This document shows, in pieces, positions 7,789-14,423 of a stretch of 64,000 nucleotides of DNA. A program made the translations under genes and the position numbers. The stretch comes from Streptomyces spiramenti (GTDB taxonomy: Bacteria; Actinomycetota; Actinomycetes; Streptomycetales; Streptomycetaceae). Each line of letters opens with the position of its first letter. Positions within the stretch are counted from its first letter, which is position 1. The notes beneath the pieces were generated by a model. It did not search any database. It was not told where the DNA came from and was given only the letters and a program-made list of their open reading frames with translations. The stretch is taken from NCBI RefSeq assembly GCF_012034385.1, contig NZ_JAAVJB010000001.1, positions 1-64,000 of the forward strand, read 5' to 3'.

Positions 7789-8814
7789 TCACGGGACGGG
7801 CGTCGCGCCCCGGACCGCGGTGGCAATGGCGGCTTCGGTGTCGGCGACGGCCAGCACGGCGTTGATGTGAGAGCCGGCGAGCGCGCCTGCCGCGGCGGAG
7901 GCGCCCACCTGCGCGGAGAGATCGGTGGCGTTGCCGGCGACCCAGACGCCGGGCACGTCGGTGGTGCCGGCGGTACCGGAGGCGAAGCGGCGGCCCATGG
8001 TGTCGGGCAGATCCTCCATCGGGAGCTTCAGGCCGTCCAGGCCTCCGGTGCGGGCCTGCATCCGCGTGGCGACGGCGAGGACGCTGCGGGTCACGACCGA
8101 ACCGTCCGTCAGGCGGACTCCCGCGAGCGCGCCGCCATCGTCGGTGACGACCTCCCGGACCGGGGTGTCGACGATGCGGATGCCGCGGGCCTCGAAACGG
8201 GTGCGGGTGTCCCCGTCCGGCAGGGTGCCGTGGGTGAAGTAGGTCAGATCCTCGGTCAACTGGCGGAACAGCAGTGCGTGGTGGACGGAGGCGGGGCCGG
8301 TCGCGAGAACACCGATGGGCCGGTCGCGCACCTCCCAACCGTGGCAGTACGGGCAGTGCACCACGCCGTGCCCCCAGTGCTCGGCGAGCCCGGGGATCTC
8401 GGGCAGCACGTCCCTCAGGCCGGTGGCGACCAGGAGGCGGCGAGCGGTGATGCTGCGGCCGTCGGCCAGGGTGACGGCGAAGCGCGGGTCCCCGTCGGCC
8501 GACGGGTCGGCAGGGTCGGCGGCAGCCACCTCGCCGAAGACGATGCTGCCGCCGTACTGGCGCACCTGCTCCCGGCCGCGCCGCAGGATCTCCTGCGGAG
8601 GGGTGCCGTCCAGGACGATGAAGCCGTGCATGGCTTCGGCAGGCGCGTTGCGCGGGGTGCCGGCGTCGATCACGACGACCGAGCGGCGGGACCGGGCCAG
8701 CATCAGCGCACCGTTGAGCCCGGCGGCACCCCCGCCGATCACCACCACGTCGGCGATGTCGTCGGGCAGTGTGTCGCCGGTTTCTCCTGCGTACGGTGAA
8801 GTCGTCTCAGTCAT
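7789..8814 (-). CDS. Thioredoxin-reductase-like FAD/NAD(P) oxidoreductase with CPYC
   Basis: 341 aa from ATG 8814, preceded by AGGA. FAD-binding motif VVVIGGGAAGLNGALML at about residues 23-39. Redox pair C154-C157 in HCPYCHGWE, where classical thioredoxin reductases have CATC. Second dinucleotide region PIGVLATGP. C-terminal FAD motif VPGVWVAGNATDLSAQVGASAAAG. Family: class II pyridine-nucleotide disulfide oxidoreductases of the TrxB-like branch, including the enzymes that make disulfides in actinomycete metabolites. No thioredoxin partner is adjacent, so reductase versus dithiol oxidase cannot be settled. Divergent from an XRE-cupin regulator 94 nt away, which probably controls it. The frame is open further upstream, but only this start has both homology and a ribosome-binding site. 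Confidence 0.88.
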   Translation of the reverse strand: MTETTSPYAGETGDTLPDDIADVVVIGGGAAGLNGALMLARSRRSVVVIDAGTPRNAPAEAMHGFIVLDGTPPQEILRRGREQVRQYGGSIVFGEVAAADPADPSADGDPRFAVTLADGRSITARRLLVATGLRDVLPEIPGLAEHWGHGVVHCPYCHGWEVRDRPIGVLATGPASVHHALLFRQLTEDLTYFTHGTLPDGDTRTRFEARGIRIVDTPVREVVTDDGGALAGVRLTDGSVVTRSVLAVATRMQARTGGLDGLKLPMEDLPDTMGRRFASGTAGTTDVPGVWVAGNATDLSAQVGASAAAGALAGSHINAVLAVADTEAAIATAVRGATPVP

Positions 8815-8908
8815 CTCGTCCTGCTCTCTCGTCGTGTGCGGTGCCGCACTGGGGCTTTCTGCACACGACGCTAACCCCGCATTGCATCCGGGGCATACAA
8901 TGTTGCGC
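8815..8908. promoter_or_regulatory. Divergent promoter region; likely leaderless promoter for the XRE-cupin gene
   Basis: 94 nt between divergent starts. On the plus strand TACAAT (8896-8901) is a near-consensus -10 element whose expected start point, 7-8 nt later, falls on ATG 8909. No purine-rich ribosome-binding site precedes that ATG, so the transcript is probably leaderless. No matching -35 is seen, which suggests an activated or extended promoter. Confidence 0.5.
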
Positions 8909-9505
8909 ATGACGCAAGAGAGTGGAGAGCTGGACGGCCTCGTACGCAAACGCATCCGAGCGCTACGGGTGGCGCAGGGCTGGTCGCTGGAGGAACTGGC
9001 CACCCGAGCCCACCTCAGCCAGTCCACCCTGAGCCGCATCGAGAACGGCCGCCGTCGCCTCGCGCTGGACCAGCTGGTCACCCTCGCGCGCGCACTCGAC
9101 ACCACGCTGGACCAGCTCGTGCAAACCGCCACAGACGACGTCATCACCAGCCCGACGATCGACAGCACGCATGGCCGCATGCGCTGGACCCTGAAGTCCG
9201 ACCCGGGCATGAGCGTGGTGCGTCAGCACCTGACCGCTCCCCCGCCCGACAACCCGGCTCGCATGCGCGCCCACCCGGGGCGCGAATGGCTCGTCGTGCT
9301 CTCCGGTACCGCCGTCCTCATGCTCGGCCACCGGCGGTTCCGCGTCGAGACCAACCAGGCCGCCGAGTTCCCCACGATGCTGCCGCACGCCATCGGCGCG
9401 GAGGGCGGCCCGTGCGAGATCCTGGGCCTCTTCGACCGTGACGCCCGCCGCGGTCACCAGCGTGACGACGGCACCGACGCTCAGGACTCCCCCGCCACCG
9501 CCTGA
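8909..9505 (+). CDS. XRE-family regulator with C-terminal cupin sensor domain
   Basis: 198 aa from ATG 8909 (MTQESGELDGLV); an in-frame ATG at 8900 would add three residues. HTH_3 domain at residues 8-65: RKRIRALRVAQGWSLEELA, HLSQSTLSRIENGRR, ALDQLVTLARALDT. Cupin domain about 110-180: HPGREWLVVLSGTAVLMLG and NQAAEFPTMLPHAI. This is the common XRE-cupin architecture in which the cupin binds a small ligand. Divergent from the thioredoxin-reductase-like gene, its likely target. Start 8909 is preferred because a -10 element (8896-8901) positions transcription on it and no ribosome-binding site exists for either ATG. A strong hairpin closes the gene at 9547-9596. Confidence 0.88.
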   Translation: MTQESGELDGLVRKRIRALRVAQGWSLEELATRAHLSQSTLSRIENGRRRLALDQLVTLARALDTTLDQLVQTATDDVITSPTIDSTHGRMRWTLKSDPGMSVVRQHLTAPPPDNPARMRAHPGREWLVVLSGTAVLMLGHRRFRVETNQAAEFPTMLPHAIGAEGGPCEILGLFDRDARRGHQRDDGTDAQDSPATA

Positions 9506-9546
9506 CGGTGCGAGCCACGGCGGTACGACCGCCAGGGCAGCAACAG

Positions 9547-9596
9547 GCTGGGCGGCTTCACCGGCACCAGGGTCTGAGGCGGTGAAGCCGCCCCGC
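9547..9596 (+). terminator. Strong terminator hairpin after the XRE-cupin gene
   Basis: GGGCGGCTTCACCG (9550-9563) pairs perfectly over 14 bp with 9580-9593 around a 16-nt loop; GC/GC pairs at 9547-9548 and 9595-9596 extend it past one mismatch. It lies 41 nt after the stop codon and marks the end of the left-flank genes. Confidence 0.75.
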
Positions 9597-10155
9597 TGGG
9601 TCCTGTCTGGTGAATGGCGCCGGCGGACGGCGTTCAGGGGCGCTGAACGGGAGGATGCGTGGACTGCACTCGTCCGCGCCGTCGAGCACGGCTACGTCGG
9701 TGACGTCGGTGACGTACAGCAACGATCTCCACTGTCGGAAGCGGTTGCCCGACCGTGGGGCGGCTTCCGAGAGGCGTCCGGAGAAGGCGAGGGAACAGAC
9801 CGGCAGGGCTCCCATCAGGGCACGGGGCAACACGGCGCATCGGGTCAGGGCCTCCCGTACGAAGCATTCCAGGGGCGGTGAGGCGGCCCCCTCGCAGGGG
9901 TTCAGCCGCCGGCAGCCTCCGTCGGCGACCGGCTGGTCACCGCTGTGACAGGCCGTGTCCGGCAGCCGCCGAGATCACTCGCGAGGTCTCGGCACGCGTG
10001 CGGCCTGCGGACCCAGGCGCACTGGCGCACAGGCGGACAGGTCCCGGATGCCTCCGCTTCTCTCCGGCCGAATCAGGGAAGGGTCTCGGTGATCGCTGCT
10101 GTGTTCCCGAGGAAACACCCGTTCCGTGCCCAGCCCGGAGAAGAGGTTCACCTTC
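9597..10155. other. Non-coding boundary between flank genes and macrolide cluster
   Basis: About 560 nt without a recognisable gene. Short open frames on both strands resemble no family. A GGCGG/CCGCC hairpin with a CCCC/GGGG inner stem lies near 9882-9914. This stretch should contain the promoter of the O-methyltransferase, but no clear hexamers are visible. I take it as the left boundary of the biosynthetic cluster. I see no insertion-sequence ends, integrase or tRNA. Confidence 0.5.
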
Positions 10156-10818
10156 ATGGCACGTCAGACAGACGCCACCGAGAGTCTCCTTGCCTACGTC
10201 AGGGATGTTTCGCTTCGCGACGACGAGATCCTGCGAGGGCTGCGGGAGGAAACAGCGCAGCTTCCCGGTGGTTCGAGCATGCAGGTCATGGCGGAGGAGG
10301 GCCAGTTGCTGGCCCTTCTCGTCAGGCTCACCGGAGCCAGGTCGGTGCTGGAGCTCGGCACCTTCACCGGGTACAGCGCGTTGTGCATGGCACGGGCGCT
10401 GCCCGTCGGCGGCACGGTCGTGACCTGCGACGTCACCGACCGGTGGCCGGAAGTCGGCGCCGCCTACTGGAAGCGGGCCGGCGTCCAGGACCGTGTCGAC
10501 CTGCGTCTCGGGGACGCGACGGACACCCTGGACGCGCTGTTGGCGGAGCGGGGGGCCGGGGCCTTCGACCTCGTTTTCATCGACGCCGACAAGACCAACT
10601 ACCGCACGTACTACGAGAAGTCGCTCGTGCTCACCAGGAGCGGCGGCCTTCTGGTCATCGACAACACGCTGTACTTCGGACGCGTCGCGGACCCGGGATT
10701 CGACGATGTCGACACGGTGGCCGTCCGCGAACTCAACGCCGTGCTCGCCTCGGACGAGCGCGTGGACATCTCCCTGCTGCCGATGGCCGACGGCATCACT
10801 CTGGCCCGTAAACGCTGA
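10156..10818 (+). CDS. fkbG: FkbG-type SAM-dependent O-methyltransferase (methoxymalonyl-ACP pathway)
   Basis: 220 aa from ATG 10156, with GGAGAAGAGG at 10138-10147; an in-frame GTG at 10126 lacks a ribosome-binding site. Class I methyltransferase of the caffeoyl-CoA O-methyltransferase type: SAM motif [15 protein letters not shown] near residues 65-79, metal/substrate block [12 protein letters not shown] around 141-152, and [13 protein letters not shown] after it. In the FK520 and related pathways this enzyme methylates the hydroxyl of the ACP-bound C3 unit, giving (2R)-methoxymalonyl-ACP. It is convergent with fkbH (60-nt gap holding a terminator) while the other four pathway genes run on the opposite strand. 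The best alternative, a tailoring O-methyltransferase acting on the macrolide, is less likely given this sequence type and the complete fkbH-K set beside it. Confidence 0.88.
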   Translation: MARQTDATESLLAYVRDVSLRDDEILRGLREETAQLPGGSSMQVMAEEGQLLALLVRLTGARSVLELGTFTGYSALCMARALPVGGTVVTCDVTDRWPEVGAAYWKRAGVQDRVDLRLGDATDTLDALLAERGAGAFDLVFIDADKTNYRTYYEKSLVLTRSGGLLVIDNTLYFGRVADPGFDDVDTVAVRELNAVLASDERVDISLLPMADGITLARKR

Positions 10819-10828
10819 GCAGGCGACA

Positions 10829-10871
10829 GGGGCGGCCCCGGTACGCTCGGCGTGCGTGCCGAGGCCGCCCC
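10829..10871. terminator. Bidirectional terminator between convergent fkbG and fkbH
   Basis: GGGGCGGCC (10829-10837) pairs perfectly with GGCCGCCCC (10863-10871); the 25-nt loop contains an inner CGG/CCG pairing. It fills the 60-nt gap between the two convergent stop codons. Confidence 0.75.
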
Positions 10872-10878
10872 GGCGGTG

Positions 10879-12018
10879 TCAGGCCAGAGCGACCGCGCTG
10901 ACCTCGATGGTCGTGGAAGCCTGGCGTGGCGCGGGCCGCAGGTGCAGACGCTGGATGCTGTCGGTGGCTGCCGGCGGGAGGGTGTCCGCGCAGGAGCACG
11001 GGTCGCCCTCCTGGAAACCGGCGAAGCGGTAGGCGATCTCCATCATCCGGTTGCGGTCCGTCGGCCGGAAGTCGGCGACCAGATGCGTGTCCGCGCGAGC
11101 CGCCTCGTCGATGAGCCAGTTGAGGAGGGTCGCGCCCGCACCGAAGGACACCACGCGGCACGAGGTCGCGAGGAGTTTGAGGTACCACGCCTCGGTTCGG
11201 CGTTCCAGAAGGAGAACGCCGATCGCGCCGTGCGGCCCGAACCGGTCGGTGAGGGTGGCCACCAGGACCTCGTGGCGGGGGTCGGAGAGGAGTCGGCGCA
11301 GTTCCGCGTCGGAGTAGTGCACGCCGGTGGCGTTCATCTGGCTCGTACGGAGCGTGAGTTCCTCGACGCGCGACAGCTCCTCCTCGGTTGCGCGGCCGAT
11401 ACGCAGGTCCAACTCCAGCGAGCGCAGGAAGTCCTCGTCCGGTCCGGTCGCCTCCTCCCGCGCGGCCTCCCTGCGGAAGCCCGCCTGGTACATCTGGCGA
11501 CGCCGCCGGGAGTCCACTGTCTGCGAAGCGGGGGTGAACTCCGGCAGCCCTGGGAGGAGTCGTGCGGACTCGGCCTCGTAGCAGCGGACCTCGGGCAGGT
11601 GGTGGGCAACCTCGGCGCGTTCGGCCGGCTGGTCGTCGATGAAGCCGACGGTGGTCAGGGCGAAGCCCAACGTCTCGGCGATCCGACTCACCGAGACCGA
11701 CTTGGGCCCCCAGCCGATCCGGGGCAGCACGAAGTACTCGGCGATGCCGAGCTCCTCCAGGCGGGCCCACGCGGGCTCGTGGTCGTTCTTGCTGGCGACG
11801 GACTGGAGGATGCCGCGCGCGTCCAGCTCCACGACGACATCGCGGATCGCGTCCGGCAGGGTCACCACGTCGTCCTCCAGGAGGGTCCCCTGCCACAGCG
11901 TGTTGTCGAGATCCCAGACCAGGCATTTCAGTACCTGGTCCGGGTGTACGCCGGCCACCGCGGGCGTCACCGCGGTCGCCGGGGTGGCCGCGGGCGTGTT
12001 CGTTCCGGGGGTCGTCAC
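10879..12018 (-). CDS. fkbH: FkbH-like glyceryl-ACP synthase (HAD superfamily)
   Basis: 379 aa from GTG 12018, 11 nt after the fkbI stop and preceded by AAGGGA. HAD-fold N-terminal domain with nucleophile motif WDLDNTLWQG (D36, D38), later SVASKNDHEPAW and VGFIDDQPAERAE. The C-terminal half (about 230-350) is a GNAT-like domain (LTLRTSQMNATG, VLVATLTDRFG). Known role of the family: takes 1,3-bisphosphoglycerate, dephosphorylates it and loads the glyceryl group onto the phosphopantetheine arm of the stand-alone ACP (here the fkbJ product), the first step to methoxymalonyl-ACP. Last gene of the fkbK-J-I-H run on the minus strand. A longer in-frame reading upstream overlaps fkbI and is not homologous. 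Confidence 0.93.
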   Translation of the reverse strand: MTTPGTNTPAATPATAVTPAVAGVHPDQVLKCLVWDLDNTLWQGTLLEDDVVTLPDAIRDVVVELDARGILQSVASKNDHEPAWARLEELGIAEYFVLPRIGWGPKSVSVSRIAETLGFALTTVGFIDDQPAERAEVAHHLPEVRCYEAESARLLPGLPEFTPASQTVDSRRRRQMYQAGFRREAAREEATGPDEDFLRSLELDLRIGRATEEELSRVEELTLRTSQMNATGVHYSDAELRRLLSDPRHEVLVATLTDRFGPHGAIGVLLLERRTEAWYLKLLATSCRVVSFGAGATLLNWLIDEAARADTHLVADFRPTDRNRMMEIAYRFAGFQEGDPCSCADTLPPAATDSIQRLHLRPAPRQASTTIEVSAVALA

Positions 12019-12029
12019 TCCGGTTCCCT

Positions 12030-13238
12030 TCACACTGTCCTGCCGAGGAGGTGCCGGGCGAGCATCAGTTGGCACATCTCGTTGCTGCCTTCGATGATCT
12101 CCATCAACTTGGCGTCGCGGTGGGCGCGGGCCACGACATGCCCGTCCCGGGCCGCGGCGGATGCCAGTACCTGGACAGCGGTGGCCGCGCCACGAGCCGC
12201 GTTGCCCGCGCTGACGTGCTTGGCCAGGACCGTGGCGACGACCTGCTCCGGTGAGCCGTCGTCCCAGCAGCGCGAGGCGTGCTCGCAGACGCGGGTGGCG
12301 GTCTGCTCCGCGACGTAGAGCTCGGCGAGGTGGCGGGCGACGAGCTGGTGCTCGCCCAGCGGGACACCGAACTGCTCGCGCGTGGCGGCATGCCGGGTGG
12401 CGGCCGTGAGGCAGCCGCGCAGGATGCCGACGCACCCCCAGGCCACGGACATCCGGCCGTAGGCGAGAGCGGTGGTGACCAGCAGCGGCAACGGCAGCGA
12501 CGAGCCGCCGAGCACATGTCCGGCCGGGACCCGCACGGCGTCCAGGGCGACGTCGGCGTGCCCGGCCGCGCGGCAGCCGAGCGGATCCGCCACGCGCGTC
12601 ACACGGACGCCAGGAGTGTCGGCGGGGACCACGACGGCCACCGCTTCGCCCCCGCCCACCGCGCCCGCGTCCTCTCCGCGGTCGCCGCTCCCGTCATACC
12701 TGCCGAACAGGACCAGCAGGTCGGCGTAGTGCGCGGCGGTCACCCAGACCTTGTGCCCGTCGAGGACGACCGAGTCGCCGTCGCGGCGCACCCGGGTCGT
12801 CATGGCGGACAGATCGCTTCCGGCGGCGCGTTCGCTGAACCCGGCCGCGGCGAGACCGCCGCCGGTGAGTCGGGGCAGGAACGCCGCGCGCTGCTCGGCG
12901 GTGCCGAAGCGCTCGATGGTCCAGGCAGCCATGCCCTGCGAGGTCATCACGGAGCGCAGCGAGCTGCACAGGCTGCCGACGTGCGCGGTGAACTCGCCTG
13001 CCGCGGCGCTGGACAGCCCCCTGCCGCCGGAGACGACCGGGACCTGGGCACACAGCCACCCGGCGGCGCCGAGTTCCCGCAGCAGGGGGACGGGAAGCAG
13101 CCCCGCACGGTCCCAGGCGTCGGCCTCATCGGCGACGAGAGCGGTGACCATGGCGGACGGATCCTCCCACGGGGTCTCCGCGTCGGGGGAGACGGCCGCG
13201 TCCGGGGCGGGGGGCTCGGTCAGCAACCGGTCACTCAT
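12030..13238 (-). CDS. fkbI: FkbI-like acyl-ACP dehydrogenase
   Basis: 402 aa from ATG 13238, overlapping the end of fkbJ by 8 nt (translational coupling). Acyl-CoA dehydrogenase fold: N-terminal helical domain to about residue 120, middle beta domain with AAGFSERAAGSDLSAM and DGHKVWVTAAHYAD, C-terminal helical domain with TREQFGVPLGEHQL and the segment MEIIEGSNEMCQ near 378-390 containing the putative catalytic Glu. Known family role: FAD-dependent oxidation of the glyceryl/hydroxymalonyl thioester carried on FkbJ, acting with FkbK. Length normal for the family (about 370-400), with a slightly long Asp/Pro-rich N-terminus. Confidence 0.92.
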   Translation of the reverse strand: MSDRLLTEPPAPDAAVSPDAETPWEDPSAMVTALVADEADAWDRAGLLPVPLLRELGAAGWLCAQVPVVSGGRGLSSAAAGEFTAHVGSLCSSLRSVMTSQGMAAWTIERFGTAEQRAAFLPRLTGGGLAAAGFSERAAGSDLSAMTTRVRRDGDSVVLDGHKVWVTAAHYADLLVLFGRYDGSGDRGEDAGAVGGGEAVAVVVPADTPGVRVTRVADPLGCRAAGHADVALDAVRVPAGHVLGGSSLPLPLLVTTALAYGRMSVAWGCVGILRGCLTAATRHAATREQFGVPLGEHQLVARHLAELYVAEQTATRVCEHASRCWDDGSPEQVVATVLAKHVSAGNAARGAATAVQVLASAAARDGHVVARAHRDAKLMEIIEGSNEMCQLMLARHLLGRTV

Positions 13239-13503
13239 CGGTTGCTCCGCCCGCCGGAGTCCGGAGTCGCTCCACGAGCGCCGTCATCGCCGTGACCGTA
13301 CGGAAGTTGTCCAGCCTCAGGTCGGCACCGCGGACGGAGATGCCGAAGCTCTTCTCCAGGTGCACCACGAGTTCCATCGCGAACAGCGAGGAGAGCCCGC
13401 CGGAGGCGAAGAGGTCCGCGTCGGTCCCCCAGGGCCGCTTGGTCCGCGCCTCCAGGAAGCGCAGGATCTCCTTCTCGGTGGCCTCGGTGTCGAAACTGCT
13501 CAT
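13231..13503 (-). CDS. fkbJ: FkbJ-like stand-alone acyl carrier protein
   Basis: 90 aa from ATG 13503, overlapping the fkbK stop (ATGA). Small helical carrier protein; the phosphopantetheine site is GGLSSLFAMELV with the attachment serine at Ser39. Ser replaces the usual Asp before it (LSSL instead of DSL), as in other discrete carrier proteins of this pathway. It holds the C3 unit through loading (FkbH), oxidation (FkbK, FkbI) and methylation (FkbG), then donates methoxymalonyl to the PKS acyltransferase. Position between fkbK and fkbI with both ends overlapping implies matched expression. Confidence 0.93.
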   Translation of the reverse strand: MSSFDTEATEKEILRFLEARTKRPWGTDADLFASGGLSSLFAMELVVHLEKSFGISVRGADLRLDNFRTVTAMTALVERLRTPAGGATDE

Positions 13504-14393
13504 CGGTTCTCCTCCTGGTACACGTAGAATCCGCGGCCGCTCTTGCGGCCGAGTTCGCCCTGCCGGACCTTGTCGAGCAGCAGGTCGCAGGGGCGGCAGC
13601 CCTCGTCCCCGGTGCGCTGGTGCAGAACGCGCAGCGAGTCCACCAGGTTGTCGATGCCGATCAGGTCGGCGGTGCGCAGCGGGCCTGTGGGGTGGCCGAG
13701 GCAGCCCTCCATGAGCGCGTCGACGTCCTCGACCGTCGCGGTGCCCTCCTGCACGACCCGGGCAGCGTCGTTGATCATCGGGTGCAGCACGCGGCTGGTG
13801 ACGAACCCGGGGGCGTCCTTCACGACGACCTGCCTACGGGTGAGGACAGTCAGCAGCGCGCCGACCCCGGTCATGGTGTTCTCGCCGGTCCTGGCTCCCC
13901 GGATGACCTCGACGGTCGGGATCAGGTACGGCGGGTTCATGAAGTGCGTACCGACGACGTCCTCGGCTCGCTCCGCGTGGCCGGCGAGCTCGTCGATGGG
14001 GATGGACGAGGTGTTGGAGATGAGCGGGGTGCCGGGACGTACCCGGGCCGAGACGTCCGCGAGCACCGTGGCCTTGATGTCGGCGATCTCGGTGACGGCC
14101 TCGACGACGGCGGTGGCGTCGCCGACGGCACCGGTGCCCGTGGCCAGTTCGAGGGCCCGGGTGTCGGCGGCGGCCGGGAGGCGTCCCATCAGCTGCGCCA
14201 TGCGCAGCTCGCGGTCGATGTCGTCCCGGGCCCGGTCCAGCCGCTCCTCGTCGATGTCGACGAGGAGTACTGGTACCCCGTGTCCGAGGGCGAGTGCGGT
14301 GATGCCCACCCCCATGACCCCGGCGCCGAGGACGGCGATCCGGTGGGACACGGCGGTGTGCGGATCGGGGGCGGTGCGCGGCGCTCGCGTCAT
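13500..14393 (-). CDS. fkbK: FkbK-like 3-hydroxyacyl-CoA dehydrogenase family protein
   Basis: 297 aa from ATG 14393, with AGGAGAGAG upstream. Rossmann motif AVLGAGVMGVGI at residues 20-31, acidic residue at the end of the second strand (LLVDIDEERL), then NTSSIPIDELA, GTHFMNPP and KDAPGFVTSR, the standard blocks of 3-hydroxybutyryl-CoA dehydrogenases. Family role: NAD-dependent oxidation of glyceryl-ACP toward hydroxymalonyl-ACP. Lies 30 nt after the thioesterase-bearing PKS gene on the same strand, so the whole methoxymalonyl set is probably on the PKS transcript. Confidence 0.92.
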   Translation of the reverse strand: MTRAPRTAPDPHTAVSHRIAVLGAGVMGVGITALALGHGVPVLLVDIDEERLDRARDDIDRELRMAQLMGRLPAAADTRALELATGTGAVGDATAVVEAVTEIADIKATVLADVSARVRPGTPLISNTSSIPIDELAGHAERAEDVVGTHFMNPPYLIPTVEVIRGARTGENTMTGVGALLTVLTRRQVVVKDAPGFVTSRVLHPMINDAARVVQEGTATVEDVDALMEGCLGHPTGPLRTADLIGIDNLVDSLRVLHQRTGDEGCRPCDLLLDKVRQGELGRKSGRGFYVYQEENR

Positions 14394-14423
14394 GCGCCTC
14401 TCTCCTAGGGTGCTGGTGCGACG

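Noticed and set aside
9558-9867. Short open frames between the XRE-cupin gene and fkbG as genes or a transposase remnant
   Set aside because: No DDE, HTH or other recognisable motif, no inverted-repeat ends or target duplication, and Arg/Pro-rich composition.
10126-10155. GTG 10126 as start of the O-methyltransferase
   Set aside because: It would add ten residues without homology, and the ribosome-binding site GGAGAAGAGG lies between it and ATG 10156.
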